This document shows, one piece after another, positions 5,330 to 6,548 of a stretch of 6,548 nt of DNA. The notes under the pieces were generated by a model. The model ran no database searches, was not told the DNA's origin, and saw only the letters and a program-made list of their open reading frames with translations. A program made the translations under genes and the position numbers. Position 1 is the first letter of the stretch; every line of letters starts with the position of its first letter. The stretch comes from Rhodospirillales bacterium. GTDB taxonomy: Bacteria; Pseudomonadota; Alphaproteobacteria; Micavibrionales; UBA2020. The stretch covers positions 1,808-8,355 of the forward strand of contig JAHFPI010000078.1 of the NCBI GenBank assembly GCA_023266795.1, written 5' to 3'.

Positions 5330-6390
5330 ACCTTTTCTGCTTCTTTATCCGTCCGCCACATAGCAGAAACAACCCATCCCAGAAGAACCGCGAACAGGAG
5401 CAGGGCGGCGGGTGCTGCCCAGTTCCAGATACCACGGTCGATGATGGCGTCTTTTTGCGGGCTGCCTGCAAGATAGAGGACGGTCACGATGTCGCCTTCG
5501 TGATGGCTGGGCGGGTTGCTGCCGACGCTGTCCTTGAATTTCACGGAAACGTTATCCGCCGTTTTATACCGCACGATCGCGTAATAAGTGTAGTGGCCGC
5601 CATGGTCGCCGGAGCTGTATACTTCATTCATGTGGACGACCTTGCCTTCGGCGCGCAGGCCCGTTGATTCCAGACGGGCGATCTTGATACCCTGCCAAAT
5701 GCCGATGCCGACCAGAAGAACGGCAATAATTCCGACGACCGGCGCAATTTTCCTGTTTCTTTGCTGTTGTTGCAGACGCGTTTGCCGGGCGTCCGGCGCT
5801 GAAAGGACCTCCTCGATCGGCCTGACCTGCGTGAGGTCGACGGGGATGTGACGGTCCATGCCGCGCTGCTTGCGCCATTCCTCGAGGGAGAGGCGCTGGC
5901 CTTTCGGGATAATAATTCTGTGCAGGCGTTCGGCGCAGTAGAAGACCATGCCCGCAGCCATGACCCAGGTCATCGGCGTGACGGGGAAAGCGGTGACGGC
6001 GAAATAACCGAGCGCGAGTCCGGGCACGATAAAGACGATGCCGATGATTTCTCCCAGATAACTGTTGGCCTCCTGCACTTCGTTGGGGTTGTGAATGGAA
6101 ATCATGAGAGGGACGGTACGCCCCGTTTCCTTGCCGCGCACCCAGCCGGAGCTGGTGTCCGATTTTGCCTCATGCGTCTGGCCGTCGGGCAGAGTATAGC
6201 GGTAAACGGGCGTGAACATGGCTTTATCGCCGATGACGCCTATGATGGTGCCGGAAGCGCGGATAGAGTGCATTCGCCTGTACAGGGTGACACCGAGAAG
6301 GAGGCCGCCGATGCCAAGGCATATCAGCGCGCCCAGAAACATGCCTATCTGGTTATAGGCCTGAATGCTGCTGAAAAAGAGATCGAACAC
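5326..6390 (-). CDS. membrane protein with two DUF3592-like modules
   Basis: A 354-residue inner-membrane protein with no assigned function. About five hydrophobic segments are seen: near residues 16-36, 112-133, 139-155, 215-235 and 322-343. Two similar units occur: helix, then a soluble beta-rich part beginning ASGTIIGV (46-53) with YRYTLPDGQ and a VPLMIS strand, then a helix; and again helix, AEGKVVHM (247-254) with VRYKTADN and a VTVLYLAGS strand, then helix. This repeat pattern is typical of DUF3592. A charged linker (about 156-214) joins them and contains a run of four glutamines (207-210). The GTG at 6390 lies 5 bases after the cytochrome stop without a clear Shine-Dalgarno sequence, suggesting translational coupling; the next in-frame Met (17) would cut into helix 1. 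The stop TAG is shared with the HNH gene's end in CTAG. Confidence 0.85.
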   Translation of the reverse strand: MFDLFFSSIQAYNQIGMFLGALICLGIGGLLLGVTLYRRMHSIRASGTIIGVIGDKAMFTPVYRYTLPDGQTHEAKSDTSSGWVRGKETGRTVPLMISIHNPNEVQEANSYLGEIIGIVFIVPGLALGYFAVTAFPVTPMTWVMAAGMVFYCAERLHRIIIPKGQRLSLEEWRKQRGMDRHIPVDLTQVRPIEEVLSAPDARQTRLQQQQRNRKIAPVVGIIAVLLVGIGIWQGIKIARLESTGLRAEGKVVHMNEVYSSGDHGGHYTYYAIVRYKTADNVSVKFKDSVGSNPPSHHEGDIVTVLYLAGSPQKDAIIDRGIWNWAAPAALLLFAVLLGWVVSAMWRTDKEAEKV

Positions 6391-6395
6391 CGGAA

Positions 6396-6548
6396 CTACT
6401 TATGCGTCTCAAGCCATTTGATCAGCGCGGCGCGGTCTTCGGGTTTCTTCAGACCGGCGAAGGTCATCTTGGTGCCGACGACGAACTTTTGCGGCGCCCA
6501 CAGGAATTCGTTGAGGCTGTCCGCGCTCCACGATCCGCCCTTGGCTTT
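6396..6548 (-). CDS. class I c-type cytochrome, C-terminal fragment (runs off the window)
   Basis: The reading frame is open from the right edge to a TAG at 6396-6398 and codes for 50 residues. It contains LNEFLWAPQKFVVGTKM, then TFAGLKKPEDRAALIKWLE and a short tail. This is the C-terminal part of a mitochondrial-like class I cytochrome c: the Met in GTKM (residue 28 of the fragment) is the expected distal haem ligand, and the last helix with KPEDRAALIKWL is the family's C-terminal helix. The CXXCH haem-attachment site would lie beyond the window, so it cannot be confirmed here. Such cytochromes shuttle electrons between the bc1 complex and terminal oxidases in the periplasm, either soluble or membrane-anchored. 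The DUF3592 gene follows after 5 bases, so the two are probably one operon. Confidence 0.88.
   Translation of the reverse strand, partial: KAKGGSWSADSLNEFLWAPQKFVVGTKMTFAGLKKPEDRAALIKWLETHK

Overview
This 6.5 kb window looks like ordinary chromosomal DNA of a moderately GC-rich Gram-negative bacterium, most likely an alphaproteobacterium. Three things point that way: a small twin-membrane HIG1-type protein of the alphaproteobacterial/mitochondrial kind, a stand-alone HNH endonuclease with an N-terminal block I know mainly from alphaproteobacteria, and a class I cytochrome c tail. A lipoprotein and a heptosyltransferase-type enzyme indicate an outer membrane with LPS. The lineage below class level cannot be fixed from this window; the assignment rests on recalled families, not on a search.

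Layout: (1) 3-1505, plus strand, the C-terminal ~500 codons of a YejA-like periplasmic peptide-binding protein, its N-terminus lying off the left edge. (2) 1587-2123, plus strand, a small lipoprotein. (3) 2125-3084, minus strand, a family 9 glycosyltransferase that converges on the lipoprotein with a 1-base gap. (4) 3102-3590, minus strand, an unusual 162-residue protein with a HicA-toxin-like N-terminal half, 17 bases upstream of the glycosyltransferase. (5) 3667-3861, minus strand, a 64-residue HIG1-type membrane protein. (6) 3933-4598, plus strand, a phospholipase/carboxylesterase-type serine hydrolase, divergent from (5). (7) 4766-5329, plus strand, an HNH endonuclease behind an extended -10 promoter. 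(8) 5326-6390, minus strand, a membrane protein with two DUF3592-like modules, whose stop codon shares a CTAG with the stop of (7). (9) 6396-6548, minus strand, the C-terminal 50 residues of a c-type cytochrome, running off the right edge.

The genes do not form one pathway. The likely transcription units are: the transporter protein then (separately promoted) the lipoprotein; HicA-like gene to glycosyltransferase; HIG1 gene alone; hydrolase alone; HNH gene alone; cytochrome c to DUF3592 protein. The common theme is the cell envelope and respiration. No tRNA, rRNA, CRISPR array, insertion sequence or prophage gene was seen, and no intergenic stretch exceeds about 170 bases.

Nothing here is a clear-cut new system. 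The best candidates for a second look are the solitary, enlarged HicA-like protein with no HicB partner, the regularly phased TTGT/ACAA motif array upstream of the HNH promoter, and the two very tight convergent gene ends.
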